From contig JAJDDG010000038.1 of NCBI GenBank assembly GCA_029260435.1, forward strand, positions 1 through 33,351: a stretch of DNA of 33,351 nucleotides, given 5' to 3'. Both the position numbers and the translations under genes were made by a program. This DNA is from Phycisphaerales bacterium (GTDB lineage Bacteria; Planctomycetota; Phycisphaerae; Phycisphaerales; UBA1924). This document shows positions 1-7,880 of this stretch, in pieces (positions within the stretch are counted from its first letter, which is position 1; each line of letters opens with the position of its first letter). The notes under the pieces were generated by a model, which saw only the letters and a program-made list of their open reading frames with translations, had not been told where the DNA came from and made no database searches.

Positions 1-2224
1 TGCCGGAGCCGTCGAGGGGCTGGCGATCGAGAACCTGGAAGAAGACGAGGTGCATGTGCATGGGGTGCATGACGCCCGAGAGGTTGTCGAATTCCCAGAT
101 CTCGGTGTCGCCGACGGTCATGATCTCGGAGATGGTGTCCCAGGGCAGCCCGTTGATCGTCCAGACATTCGTCGGGCATCCGCCGCCGCCGTGCGGGTTG
201 GTTGTCTTTTGCAGATCGAAGTTGCGTGTGCGGACGGCCTCTGCTTCGGGGATGGGCGTGATGCTGTTGAGCACCGCGGGGGTTGCGGGGGTGGGCCCGG
301 TGGTGGCGGTGACGATGAATTTCATGACTTCGGGGAGGTTGTTGGCCGGGTTGCCGTTGGGGAAGGGTGCCTGGGCGGAGTTGGTGACGAGGATTTCGGT
401 GCCCGGCGCGAGGGCGCTGAAGTCGATCAGCAGGTCGGCTCGTTCGGCACCGGCGAGTGTGATGGAGGTTCGAGTGACGGGTGCGTTGAGGAAGCCGCCG
501 TCGGAAGTGATGACATCGAAGGGGAGTCCGCCGAAGCTCAGGTTGAGCACCCGAGAGTTGCACCCGTTGAGCGCGCGGAATCGGTACTTGGCCTGATTGA
601 CGTTGTAGTAGGGCCAGACCTTGCCGTTGACGAGCATGAGTTCACCGAAGAATGTTTCCTGGGATGCGCTCGGGTAGGAGAGGGAGCCGTCGGGGTTGAG
701 CGTGCGGTCCTGGATGATGAGCGGCACTTCGTATTCACCGGCGGGGAGCGAGAGCGCATCTTCGTTTGCGTCGCGGACGATGTACCCGGCGGCGAGCCCG
801 GCGTAGACGTTGAGGCGCGTAATGCCGAGCGCGTGGTCGTGGTACCAGATCAGCGCGGATTCCTGATTGTAGTTTGGATAGGTGTAGGTGAAAGAGTTGC
901 CTGGGAGGACTGTGTTTTCCGGGTAACCGTCTACATCGGCGGGGACGTGCCCGCCGTGGAGGTGGACGATTGTTTTGGCGACATCCTCAGCGCCGTGGGC
1001 GCACAGATCGACGTCGAGGAGGTGGTCGGTGCGGAGGACGCCGAACTCGTCGCGCAGGTCGTTGTTGAATGTGATGGTGACGGGGTTGTCTTCGCGCGCG
1101 ACGATTGTGGGGCCGGGGAATACACCCTCGTATGTCCAGAGTGTTGTGGGCGCGAGGTCGCGGTGGAGTTGCTGGGTAGTCTGCACGATGTCGATGTCGT
1201 AGGTGGCGGTGCCGCCGATGGTGCCGGTGGTTGGTGTTGCGATGGGTGGGAGGGGCATGAGATCGACGTATTTTTCGAGGATGAGGGGGCAATCTGTAGT
1301 TGCGCAGGTCGTAGAGGGTCCCTGCCATGTGCCGCTCTGAGCGATGCAGTCTGCTTCGGAGAGTTCGGCGCAGGATCCGTCGTTGAAGCAGCATGCGCCG
1401 TCGGGCTGGGGGCAGGGGTTGGGTGTGCAGGAGGTGCCGTCGCCCTGATACGACCCGCTGGCATTGGTGCAGTCGATGAGCGAGAGGACGGAGCAGTTGC
1501 CGTCGGCGAAGCAGCATGCGCCGGTGCCGGCGGGGGGTGTGAAGGTGATCTGGAGGGCGGGTCGCTGCGCGATGACGGTGTTGGTTCTCGAGTCGAAGCG
1601 GGCTGCGGTGCGTTTGGTTGTTTCGTCGGAGAGGACGATCCACCCGTAGTTAGTGGATGGGCCGTCGAGCCATGATTGCGTGTCGGCGACCATGTCGATG
1701 GTGGATCCCCATGTGTAGTACTGCATGGTGTTGCCGACGGTGATTGTTGCGCTGTCGAGCGCGATGTAGTCGCCGCCGGGGGAGATCCACGCGGGAGACG
1801 TGGGGGGGTCTGCTTCGTTGTAGAAGGTGTAGTCCCATGTTGCGTCGTTGTTCAGGGCGGAGTCGCCGGCGCCTTCTTCGCCGCCTGCGTGCGATGCACC
1901 CTCGCCCCAGTCGGTTGTGATCCGGTGGATCGATACCGGATCGAATGTGTTTTTCGATCGCGACATGTAGAGGGTCATCTGGACATCGGTGATCACCGAA
2001 CCGGGCGGGATCGCTGAAGCGATGTCGAAACGGATCAGCCCGCGCCGGTTGGTGCCGGCGTTGTTGGTCTGTCCTGAGAAGAAATAGTCGCCTGCTCCGT
2101 TTGAGAGTGTGGCGTCTTCGGAGAACATGGTGTTGTCACGGTCCGCCGCGATCGTGATCACATCGGCTCCGGCGATCGAGGTCGCCATCGCTGCGAATAA
2201 AACGCTCAGCACTTTCGCAAGCAT
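1..2224 (-). CDS. Secreted CotA-like multicopper oxidase with DNRLRE-like and Cys-rich N-terminal modules (3' end cut off by window)
   Basis: At least 741 residues are visible and the frame stays open to the window edge, so the C-terminus is missing. Order: signal peptide (about 1-20), a beta-rich module resembling the DNRLRE/CBM96-type domain (about 21-225), two Cys-rich GACC repeats (from about 235 and 276), then cupredoxin domains. Copper motifs are clear: HLHGGH at 421-426, WYHDHALG with HDH at 462-464, and HPMHMH at 720-725. The last type 1/type 3 motif should lie just beyond the edge. Family knowledge: CotA, bilirubin-oxidase and laccase-like enzymes oxidise phenolics or metal ions and reduce O2 to water outside the cytoplasm. 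The start at 2224 is preferred over an ATG nine bases upstream because GGGAG then sits 9 bases before the ATG. The substrate is unknown. The sure part is the oxidase fold; the identity of the N-terminal module is less sure. Confidence 0.9.
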   Translation of the reverse strand, partial: MLAKVLSVLFAAMATSIAGADVITIAADRDNTMFSEDATLSNGAGDYFFSGQTNNAGTNRRGLIRFDIASAIPPGSVITDVQMTLYMSRSKNTFDPVSIHRITTDWGEGASHAGGEEGAGDSALNNDATWDYTFYNEADPPTSPAWISPGGDYIALDSATITVGNTMQYYTWGSTIDMVADTQSWLDGPSTNYGWIVLSDETTKRTAARFDSRTNTVIAQRPALQITFTPPAGTGACCFADGNCSVLSLIDCTNASGSYQGDGTSCTPNPCPQPDGACCFNDGSCAELSEADCIAQSGTWQGPSTTCATTDCPLILEKYVDLMPLPPIATPTTGTIGGTATYDIDIVQTTQQLHRDLAPTTLWTYEGVFPGPTIVAREDNPVTITFNNDLRDEFGVLRTDHLLDVDLCAHGAEDVAKTIVHLHGGHVPADVDGYPENTVLPGNSFTYTYPNYNQESALIWYHDHALGITRLNVYAGLAAGYIVRDANEDALSLPAGEYEVPLIIQDRTLNPDGSLSYPSASQETFFGELMLVNGKVWPYYNVNQAKYRFRALNGCNSRVLNLSFGGLPFDVITSDGGFLNAPVTRTSITLAGAERADLLIDFSALAPGTEILVTNSAQAPFPNGNPANNLPEVMKFIVTATTGPTPATPAVLNSITPIPEAEAVRTRNFDLQKTTNPHGGGGCPTNVWTINGLPWDTISEIMTVGDTEIWEFDNLSGVMHPMHMHLVFFQVLDRQPLDGSG

Positions 2225-2607
2225 CTCAAACATCTCCCGTGTTGTTAGTGCCGGACCGGGGTTCTCCCTGGCCCGTTGTCCCCGCTGACACCACCCCGCT
2301 GAATAACGAAATTCAGAATAGAATATCTTGAATAGTACCATTATTTAGCGGTTTGTGGGGGATTTGGGGAGCCAGGGAGCCCAGTAAAAGGGGGTTGGTA
2401 AATACCGGTGTTTTATCCGAGATTGTGTCGGGTGCCCATTGGTTCAAGGCGTGTGGGGTGCAATTCGACGCATCGACGGTTTGGGGTCTTGGGTTGGGTT
2501 CTAAACGGGATGTTGGCGGGGGGGGTGTTGCGAAGAGCCGGTTATTGGTTGCCGGTGTGTGCTGGCGTGGCTATCTTGCTCCGCTGCGGCTCGGTTTGTG
2601 CTGCTGT
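2225..2607. other. Intergenic region between multicopper oxidase and tRNA-Arg
   Basis: This gap of about 380 bases holds an AT-rich block (about 2301-2347) just upstream of the oxidase, which is the likely promoter area, and then G-rich sequence running to the tRNA. I see no convincing gene. Short open frames here have no ribosome-binding site and no recognisable protein. Confidence 0.5.
2296..2351. promoter_or_regulatory. Inverted repeat enclosing AT-rich putative promoter of the oxidase gene
   Basis: CCGCTGAATAA (2296-2306) is matched in inverse by TTATTTAGCGG (2341-2351), 11 bases with one mismatch. Inside it lies a second inverted repeat, CTGAAT (2299-2304) with ATTCAG (2311-2316). The enclosed 34 bases are far more AT-rich than the surroundings and lie about 70-125 bases upstream of the chosen start. 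A promoter with an operator is the natural reading. No clear -35/-10 pair was identified. Confidence 0.35.
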
Positions 2608-2681
2608 GCGGGCGTAGCTCAATTGGATAGAGCACCTGACTACGGATCAGGAGGTTAGGGGTTCGACTCCCTTCGCCCGTG
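2608..2681 (+). tRNA. tRNA-Arg (anticodon ACG)
   Basis: A full cloverleaf folds: acceptor arm GCGGGCG with CGCCCGT (one G-U pair at 1-72) and discriminator G; D arm starting GCTC; anticodon stem CCTGA/TCAGG with loop CTACGGA, so anticodon ACG (2642-2644), read as ICG for Arg CGU/CGC/CGA codons; five-base variable loop; T arm with TTCGACT loop. CCA is not encoded. It is followed at once by an intrinsic terminator, so it is a single-gene transcript on the + strand. Confidence 0.95.
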
Positions 2682-2691
2682 TTCGACGAAA

Positions 2692-2724
2692 AACGCCCCT
2701 GGCAATTGCTGGGGGCGTTTTTTT
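2692..2724 (+). terminator. Intrinsic terminator of tRNA-Arg
   Basis: AACGCCCC (2692-2699) pairs with GGGGCGTT (2712-2719), extended inward by GC/GC around an AATT loop, then a T-run to 2724. It lies 10 bases past the tRNA. The CGCCCC...GGGGGCG core resembles the terminator near 6315-6345. Confidence 0.85.
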
Positions 2725-3108
2725 GATGCACCGAAACAGTTTGTGGGCGAGGTACCAAATCCGGTATTGGGATGCGATACCGGATGCGATACCGGATTTT
2801 GGTTGTCGAAGGCGGTACAAACTTATATCGGTGGTAGGGAGTACGTCGTGCAACGAGAGGATGATTTTACGATCTACAATCAGGCATGACAGATATTCAG
2901 GACATCTTGAAAGCGAAGAAACATCTCGAATCATCAATGTTCCCATTGAACGCAGCGCAGATGTTTGGATCGAGCGTGGTTGACCTGCCCCTCTCATCGC
3001 GAAGACGGTGACAGCGAATTGAGGGCGTCGGTGCGCGTGTTTACCACCACTGGCCCATTATCCGCCGATTCACTTTATGATCCATTTTCTGCCTACAGGA
3101 GAATTCAT
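2725..3108. other. Lower-GC gap between tRNA terminator and XRE gene
   Basis: The stretch is clearly less GC-rich than most of the window. It contains a 12-base tandem repeat and, at 2886-3011 (+), a 41-codon open frame starting MTDIQDILKAKK, which I do not recognise and which has only a weak AGG directly before its ATG. A longer frame at 2723-2983 has no ribosome-binding site. The promoter of the XRE gene should lie near 3050-3095. The stretch could be a decayed insertion next to the tRNA, but no integrase and no duplicated tRNA end are visible. Confidence 0.4.
2771..2797. repeat. Tandem 12-bp repeat GATGCGATACCG
   Basis: GATGCGATACCG occurs twice back to back (2771-2782, 2783-2794) with a third partial GAT. 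The motif ATACCGG is also present inverted as CCGGTAT at 2761-2767, so the site combines tandem and inverted symmetry. It might be a protein-binding site for the nearby XRE regulator or a slippage repeat. Confidence 0.6.
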
Positions 3109-3546
3109 ATGTCCACCTTCGCTTCCGCCATGAAAGATGAAATCCAACGGCTCGCCCGCAAGGAAATCAAGGCCCAAACCGCTGCCACCAAACAAGCCTC
3201 TACCCAACATCGAAAAGATATCGCCGAACTCAAGCGCCAAGTCCGAGACCTCACCCGACAAGTCGCTTACCTCGAACGCCAGGAACAGAAGGGCTCTTCG
3301 AAGCCTGCCCCTGAGAAGCTCGCCAAGAATGCTCGGTTCTCTCCGAAGATGGTGAAGGCTCATCGGGAGAAGCTGCAACTGTCTGCTGCTGACTATGCGG
3401 CGCTTGTTGGGGTTTCGGCGTTGACGGTTTACAACTGGGAGAAGGGTAAGAGCAGGCCTCAGCAGAAGCAGTTGGCAGGTCTTGTTGCGGTTCGGCGGTT
3501 GGGCAAGCGGGAGGCGTGGCGGAAGCTGGAGATGATGGAGGAGTAG
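3109..3546 (+). CDS. XRE-type helix-turn-helix protein with N-terminal coiled coil
   Basis: The product is 145 residues. Residues 8-60 are Lys/Arg/Gln-rich with heptad-like spacing (LKRQVRDLTRQVAYLERQ), suggesting a coiled coil for dimerisation. Residues about 80-130 match an XRE/Cro-type HTH (YAALVGVSALTVYNWEKGKSRP, the ALTVYNWEKG part being the usual recognition-helix end). The ATG at 3109 is preceded by AGGAG seven bases upstream; the longer in-frame extension to 2965 lacks such a site. Likely role: DNA-binding regulator of unknown target. It stands alone on the + strand with 92 bases before the next gene. Its codon use and base content are less GC-biased than those of the housekeeping genes further on. 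Confidence 0.85.
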   Translation: MSTFASAMKDEIQRLARKEIKAQTAATKQASTQHRKDIAELKRQVRDLTRQVAYLERQEQKGSSKPAPEKLAKNARFSPKMVKAHREKLQLSAADYAALVGVSALTVYNWEKGKSRPQQKQLAGLVAVRRLGKREAWRKLEMMEE

Positions 3547-3638
3547 TCGGCAAGGCGAGGATTGCTCATTTGCGATGCAGGTGAGGGGCAAGCGCGATGG
3601 CCAATGGCAGGGATTTTTGCGTTGTTTAAGATTGGAGC

Positions 3639-4055
3639 ATGCAAACAACTGCCAATGTCATTGCCGAAGGGTTCTGTGCCGCGCTCGATGCCGGAGACTG
3701 GCCCGCTGTCTCATCACTTCTGGATCCAGAATGCGAGTACCACTTCCGTGGTGAGGTTACTGCTGGCATAGACATCATTGTTGGGTCCTATCGAACGATC
3801 GATGAGTGGGTACACGAGACATTTGAATCGGTGCACTACGAGAGTCATGTGGAGCTCCGTTCTGATGACGCTGCGCTCATCACGTTTCGAGATCAGATGG
3901 ACCACGGCGAGCACCATCTCGATTTTCGTTGTCAGCAGCTGATTCAAACGAATAGGCATGACCTGATCCGACGGATCACACATATTGATCTGGAGGGCGA
4001 GCCTGAGAAAGTCATCCGGTTCAACGCTGCATGTGGTGTTGTCAAACCTCAATAA
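3639..4055 (+). CDS. NTF2-like (SnoaL-type) protein
   Basis: The product is 138 residues, the usual size of a single NTF2-like cone-shaped domain. It opens with an alpha-helical segment typical of SnoaL-like proteins (FCAALDAGDWPAVSSLLDPE), followed by strands that include CEYHFRG, ALITFRDQM and LDFRCQQLI and a C-terminal strand-like ITHIDLEGEPEKV. No signal peptide is visible, so it is probably cytoplasmic. Family members are small-molecule isomerases, cyclases, toxin-immunity proteins or ligand binders, so the fold does not give a specific reaction. No operon partner is evident, and the local composition is lower in GC than most genes of the window. Confidence 0.75.
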   Translation: MQTTANVIAEGFCAALDAGDWPAVSSLLDPECEYHFRGEVTAGIDIIVGSYRTIDEWVHETFESVHYESHVELRSDDAALITFRDQMDHGEHHLDFRCQQLIQTNRHDLIRRITHIDLEGEPEKVIRFNAACGVVKPQ

Positions 4056-4583
4056 CGGGTTGAAACAGGCACCGGTTTTTCATTCTCAAATAGCATCGGG
4101 TTCAGGGGGCAGGGGTGTCGGCGCGTACCGCGCGGTTGGTTTGCGAGAGAATCGCTTGAGTGCGGAAGAAAATTGAGTATTTGTTTTTAACGCGCGCGGG
4201 GTGGTAGAGGATCCGGGCCTTTGGTCTTTTATTCTTGAGGAGCGCCCTTTGGTGACGCGGGTGGGTGTTTAAAACGATTGCGGCACGGGTGGGTTGTTGG
4301 CGGCGGATAAGGGAAGACTTATCTGTGGAAAAGACATCGGTGTGCGCTGCACGAATTAATAACAACTGAGAAAATGTCCGGTGTTTTTAAACGCCTAGTA
4401 TTCAGGTCTGGCTGGCGACTTGCTGGCTTGAACAAATGAGCTTGGGCACGTCGTATCGCTCGGCCATTTCCCCACAATCCGGAACGTTGTTCCCACGGTC
4501 GCGCGCTGCACGGCGCTTCGTGTTTGGTTGACGTGCCCTGATTCGCGCATCGAGCGTCGCGGCCGACTCGAAAGGAGACAGGT
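4056..4583. other. Intergenic region, no gene seen
   Basis: These 528 bases carry no convincing gene. Three similar AT-rich motifs recur: GTTTTTAACG (4183-4192), GTTTAAAACG (4267-4276) and GTTTTTAAACG (4383-4393). They could be promoter or binding elements for the gene at 4584. A strong AAGGAG lies just before that gene's ATG. Confidence 0.4.
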
Positions 4584-6254
4584 ATGAAACCGCTTCTTGA
4601 CTTTCAGAAGCGTGGCGCGGGTGTCGCTCTGGCGATCCTTGCATCGGCGGTGATCGCGGCTCCGACTTCGGCGGCTAATCTGTACGGGAGTGATTCGAAC
4701 GGCAACCTTGTCCTGATCAATACGACAACGGGGATGGGCACGTTGATCGGGACAGAGCCGATGTTCCCGCTATCGACCGAGATCGAGTACGACCTAGCGA
4801 GCGGGACGCTTTACTCCGAGGAACATTCCGGCGGCCCGATGCTGCACACGATCAGCACGTTGAGCGGGCTTTCGGTTGGGTTTGTGCCGCATGTTCCCGG
4901 CTCGATGAACGGGCTGGAGTATGTCGGCGGCATTCTCTATGCGACGTATATCCCTGCATCGATGGCGCCATCGACACTCGAGATCGTCAACACGGCTACC
5001 GGGGTGCTCACGGCGATTGGGCCGACGGGGTTTGGTCCGATCTCCGGGCTCGCGGAAGATCCTTCCACGGGCACGGTGTACGGGGTTACGGCGGGCGGGG
5101 CGCCGGGCATTCTGCTCACGATGAATCTGGCGAGCGGCGCTGCGATCGCGGGGCCAGCGGTTATCGATTCGGCGAGCGGCAATGTCATCACGCATATCGG
5201 GAGCATCGAGTTTGCATCTGATGGCGTGCTGTACGGCGGGACGGGGATCAACGCCAACATAAATCCGGGTTGGCTGTTCTCGATCAATCCGTTGAATGGC
5301 TTGGCGACGTTCATCGGCCCGACGGGGCTGATGGGCATCACCGGGTTGACCAATCCGACTCAGCCGGCGGGCCCGACGCAGTTGATCGGCAGCGATCAGT
5401 TCGGGAGTCTCTTTCGGATTAACACCGCGACGGGGGCGGCGGGTCTGATCGGGACGGAGTTTAATTTCCCGCTCTCGACCGAGATCGAGGTGAACCCCGC
5501 GACCGGCAAGCTCTTCAGCGAAGAGACGAACGGCAATCTGAATATTCACTTCATGAATGCGGGCAACGGGCTCTCGGCGAGCTTCGTGATGCATCCGCCG
5601 GCGGCGCTGGCGGGGATGGAGTACTTCGGTGGTTTGCTGTACGCGACCAATCACCCCGGGCCCGGTGGGCCTTCGACGCTCGAGATCATCGACCCGAACA
5701 CAGGCATGATGATGGCGATCGGTCCGACGGGGATGGGGCCCATCTCGGGGTTGGCGTATGACAACACGATGCAGCAGATGTATGGCGTGTCGGCTGGGGG
5801 GACGCCAGCAATTTTGTTGTTTATGAATCTTGCGACGGGGATGGCGATGCCCGGGCCGATTCTGTTTGATTCGGTGACGGGGATCCAACTCGTGCATGTC
5901 GGGAGCATTGAGTACGGCGCGAACGGTGTGCTGTACGGCGGCATGGGGCTGAACGCCAACATCAACCCTGGTTGGTTGTTCTCGATCAATCCGATGAGCG
6001 GTGCGTGCATGTTCATCGGGCCGACTGGGTTCCAGAGCATCACCGGGTTGGCGGATCCGACGTCCACCTGCACCGGCGATGCGAACGGGGATCGGATCGT
6101 TGATGTCAACGACATCTCCTATGTGCTGTTCCGCCTGATCACCAGTCCATGTCCGGGGGCACCGGGATGCCCGGGCGATGTGAATCTCGACGGGCTCGTT
6201 GATGTGAACGATATTTCCTACGTACTCTTCCGTCTCGGAAAGGTCTGCCCGTAG
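4584..6254 (+). CDS. Secreted protein: duplicated propeller-like unit plus dockerin-like pair
   Basis: The product is 556 residues. It starts with a signal peptide (about 1-30, ending near TSAAN). Two tandem copies of one unit of about 225 residues follow, from about 33 (LYGSDSNGNL) and 267 (LIGSDQFGSL). They share phrases in the same order: FPLSTEIE, LYAT, STLEI, IGPTG-GPISGLA, PGWLFSINP and IGPTG-ITGL. Such short repeated Gly/Thr-rich strands suggest a beta-propeller. Residues 498-556 hold two dockerin-like Ca-loop repeats (GDANGDRIVDVNDIS, GDVNLDGLVDVNDIS). Family knowledge: dockerin-type ends attach to cohesins or act as surface anchors in other bacteria; the partner in this organism is not known. 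AAGGAG precedes the ATG. The gene stands alone and ends at a strong terminator. Binding target or enzyme activity cannot be told. Confidence 0.85.
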   Translation: MKPLLDFQKRGAGVALAILASAVIAAPTSAANLYGSDSNGNLVLINTTTGMGTLIGTEPMFPLSTEIEYDLASGTLYSEEHSGGPMLHTISTLSGLSVGFVPHVPGSMNGLEYVGGILYATYIPASMAPSTLEIVNTATGVLTAIGPTGFGPISGLAEDPSTGTVYGVTAGGAPGILLTMNLASGAAIAGPAVIDSASGNVITHIGSIEFASDGVLYGGTGINANINPGWLFSINPLNGLATFIGPTGLMGITGLTNPTQPAGPTQLIGSDQFGSLFRINTATGAAGLIGTEFNFPLSTEIEVNPATGKLFSEETNGNLNIHFMNAGNGLSASFVMHPPAALAGMEYFGGLLYATNHPGPGGPSTLEIIDPNTGMMMAIGPTGMGPISGLAYDNTMQQMYGVSAGGTPAILLFMNLATGMAMPGPILFDSVTGIQLVHVGSIEYGANGVLYGGMGLNANINPGWLFSINPMSGACMFIGPTGFQSITGLADPTSTCTGDANGDRIVDVNDISYVLFRLITSPCPGAPGCPGDVNLDGLVDVNDISYVLFRLGKVCP

Positions 6255-6286
6255 ACCCTCCGCCCTCTACCCCGCCCCCCCCAGAC

Positions 6287-6345
6287 TCGATCTTCCATGT
6301 TGAAGATCGATTCGCGCCCCCGGCATTTGCCGGGGGCGTTTTTTT
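6287..6345 (+). terminator. Double-hairpin intrinsic terminator
   Basis: A first hairpin, TCGATCTTC (6287-6295) with GAAGATCGA (6302-6310), is followed at once by a GC-rich stem CGCCCCCGGC (6315-6324) with GCCGGGGGCG (6329-6338), loop ATTT, and a T-run through 6345. It closes the transcript of the dockerin protein ending at 6254. Confidence 0.9.
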
Positions 6346-6635
6346 GAGAGTGGGAGCAGAGCGGGCTGCGGGTCGGCGGGGAGATCAGCATCACTGGGTA
6401 TTGAACAACACATCCACAGATGAAATGGTCATAGAAAACAGATCCACATTTGGGGCCTGGGTGAATACAATGCCCATGCACAGGAGTTCCATTTGCAAGC
6501 AGCAGCCATCGCACCGATTTACACGACATGTATCTGTGTATTTGCGGCGTTTTGTCCGAAAAGATCGCCCATTCTGCTCGATAAAGAAGAACCAAAAGCT
6601 CCTCTCCGCCGTGCCCCTTGTTTAAGGCAGTAACG
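6346..6635. other. Intergenic region upstream of the SUMF1-like gene
   Basis: These 290 bases have moderate GC. Open frames on both strands lack ribosome-binding sites, and one on the minus strand runs straight through the terminator. The segment presumably carries the promoter of the next gene; no clear element was identified. Confidence 0.4.
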
Positions 6636-7880
6636 ATGCACATCAGTATCCCCTCCTCAATCGCCCTCACTCTCACCCTCCTCTTCGCACCCGCGCCAGC
6701 GTGGGGGGGCGTGGCCGGCGCGGGGGGGATCCCCGACTACGACTTCCAGTGGTCCACCATTGGTGATCCCGGCAACCCGGCGTACGAAGGCCCCCACGAC
6801 GCCGACATGCGGATCCTCGGGCGGGGCGATGTCGATTACGAGTACCGCATGAGCACGCGCGAGGTGACCACCGCGCAGTGGATCGAGTTCGTCAACACCT
6901 TCTCGACCCAGAGCCAGACGCTCAGTGCGCAGTTCTCAGATTTCCATTCGCAGGGCGATATGACCGACCCCTCGTACAACGGCCCGGGGCACCGGTATCA
7001 GGTGAACCCCCTGCCCGGCGCGGCGGACATGCCCGTCACCGGCATGTCTTTCCGCAACGCATCGCTGTACACGAACTGGCTGCACCACGGCAAGCCATCG
7101 GACTTCGCGCTTATCCAAAGCGGCGCGTACGACGCCTCCACCTTCGGCGTTGCGCCGGGCGACGGCTTCACCGGCCTCAGCGACCAGGTCGTTCGCTCAC
7201 CCGGCGCAAAGTTCTGGATCCCGAACGCCAGCGAGTGGAAAAAAGCAACGCACTGGGATCCCAACAAAGACGGCCCCGGCGCGGGCGGGTGGTGGGAAAA
7301 CCAGTACAGCTCCGATACCGCGCCTGTCCCCGGGCTCCCGGGCGAGCCAGGCGCGCAGACTAGCGCCGGGGTGGAACTGCAACTGCATGTCGTGTTCGGT
7401 ATCCCGCTCGGTTCGTACCCAGACGCGGTCTCCCCCTGGGGGCTGCTCGATACGAGCGGCGCGGCTAGCGAGCTCTTAGAAGGGTGGTGGGAACCCGAAG
7501 CCCCATTCACCTCTCTCCCGTTCACCGGACAAGACGCGGGTCCGATCGGATTCGGGTCAAGACTCGACAAAGTCGTCGGCTTCGGCACATTTACCGGTGG
7601 GGACGGTGGGCATCCGAACATCGGCCTTCGTATCGCGAGCGCCGTGCCCGCACTAAGTAGCGTATTTGTTCTTTGTGGTGGAACCACATGGCTTAGCTCC
7701 AGGAGAAAAAGAGCATGTATAAGAAGAAGACAGGATTATTTGTTTATGCAGCCGCGAGCGCACAATCACGACGACCATCGTTCGGCTGACGCTCGATTCC
7801 AGGCGTCGGGATCTTCTGAAGATTCGCCGTTAACGGTGAGAAGTGTTCGCTTGTCCGTCCAGTCGTACAGGTCGGCATAG
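6636..7880 (+). CDS. Secreted SUMF1-like (formylglycine-generating-enzyme fold) protein, probable C-terminal frameshift
   Basis: As written, 414 residues: signal peptide (about 1-25), then a SUMF1/FGE-sulfatase-like domain. Family landmarks are STREVTTAQW (73-82), MPVTGMSFRNA, IPNASEWKKA (195-204), GLLDTSGAASELLE (from 269) and GLRIAS (330-335). Family knowledge: some members make formylglycine in sulfatases, but many secreted planctomycete members carry only the fold, and the catalytic Cys pair is not evident here. After GLRIAS comes a hydrophobic stretch and SSRRKRA, like a PEP-CTERM tail without the PEP. The frame then runs on about 55 codons antisense to the next gene. Losing one A from the A5 run at 7706-7710 would end the protein at TAA 7720-7722. 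The ATG at 6636 is chosen because AAGGCAG precedes it and the signal peptide starts there. Confidence 0.8.
   Translation: MHISIPSSIALTLTLLFAPAPAWGGVAGAGGIPDYDFQWSTIGDPGNPAYEGPHDADMRILGRGDVDYEYRMSTREVTTAQWIEFVNTFSTQSQTLSAQFSDFHSQGDMTDPSYNGPGHRYQVNPLPGAADMPVTGMSFRNASLYTNWLHHGKPSDFALIQSGAYDASTFGVAPGDGFTGLSDQVVRSPGAKFWIPNASEWKKATHWDPNKDGPGAGGWWENQYSSDTAPVPGLPGEPGAQTSAGVELQLHVVFGIPLGSYPDAVSPWGLLDTSGAASELLEGWWEPEAPFTSLPFTGQDAGPIGFGSRLDKVVGFGTFTGGDGGHPNIGLRIASAVPALSSVFVLCGGTTWLSSRRKRACIRRRQDYLFMQPRAHNHDDHRSADARFQASGSSEDSPLTVRSVRLSVQSYRSA

Noticed and set aside
50-1675. Long open frame of 541 codons on the + strand
   Set aside because: It is the antisense of the multicopper oxidase, whose minus-strand frame carries all copper motifs; the + frame has low-complexity Val/Gly/Asp content typical of a shadow in high-GC DNA.
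2674-2681. tRNA 3' end as an attachment site with a second copy downstream
   Set aside because: No repeat of the tRNA 3' sequence and no integrase gene were found in the window.
2723-2983. 86-codon open frame after the tRNA
   Set aside because: No ribosome-binding site, it crosses the tandem repeat, and the product resembles nothing known.
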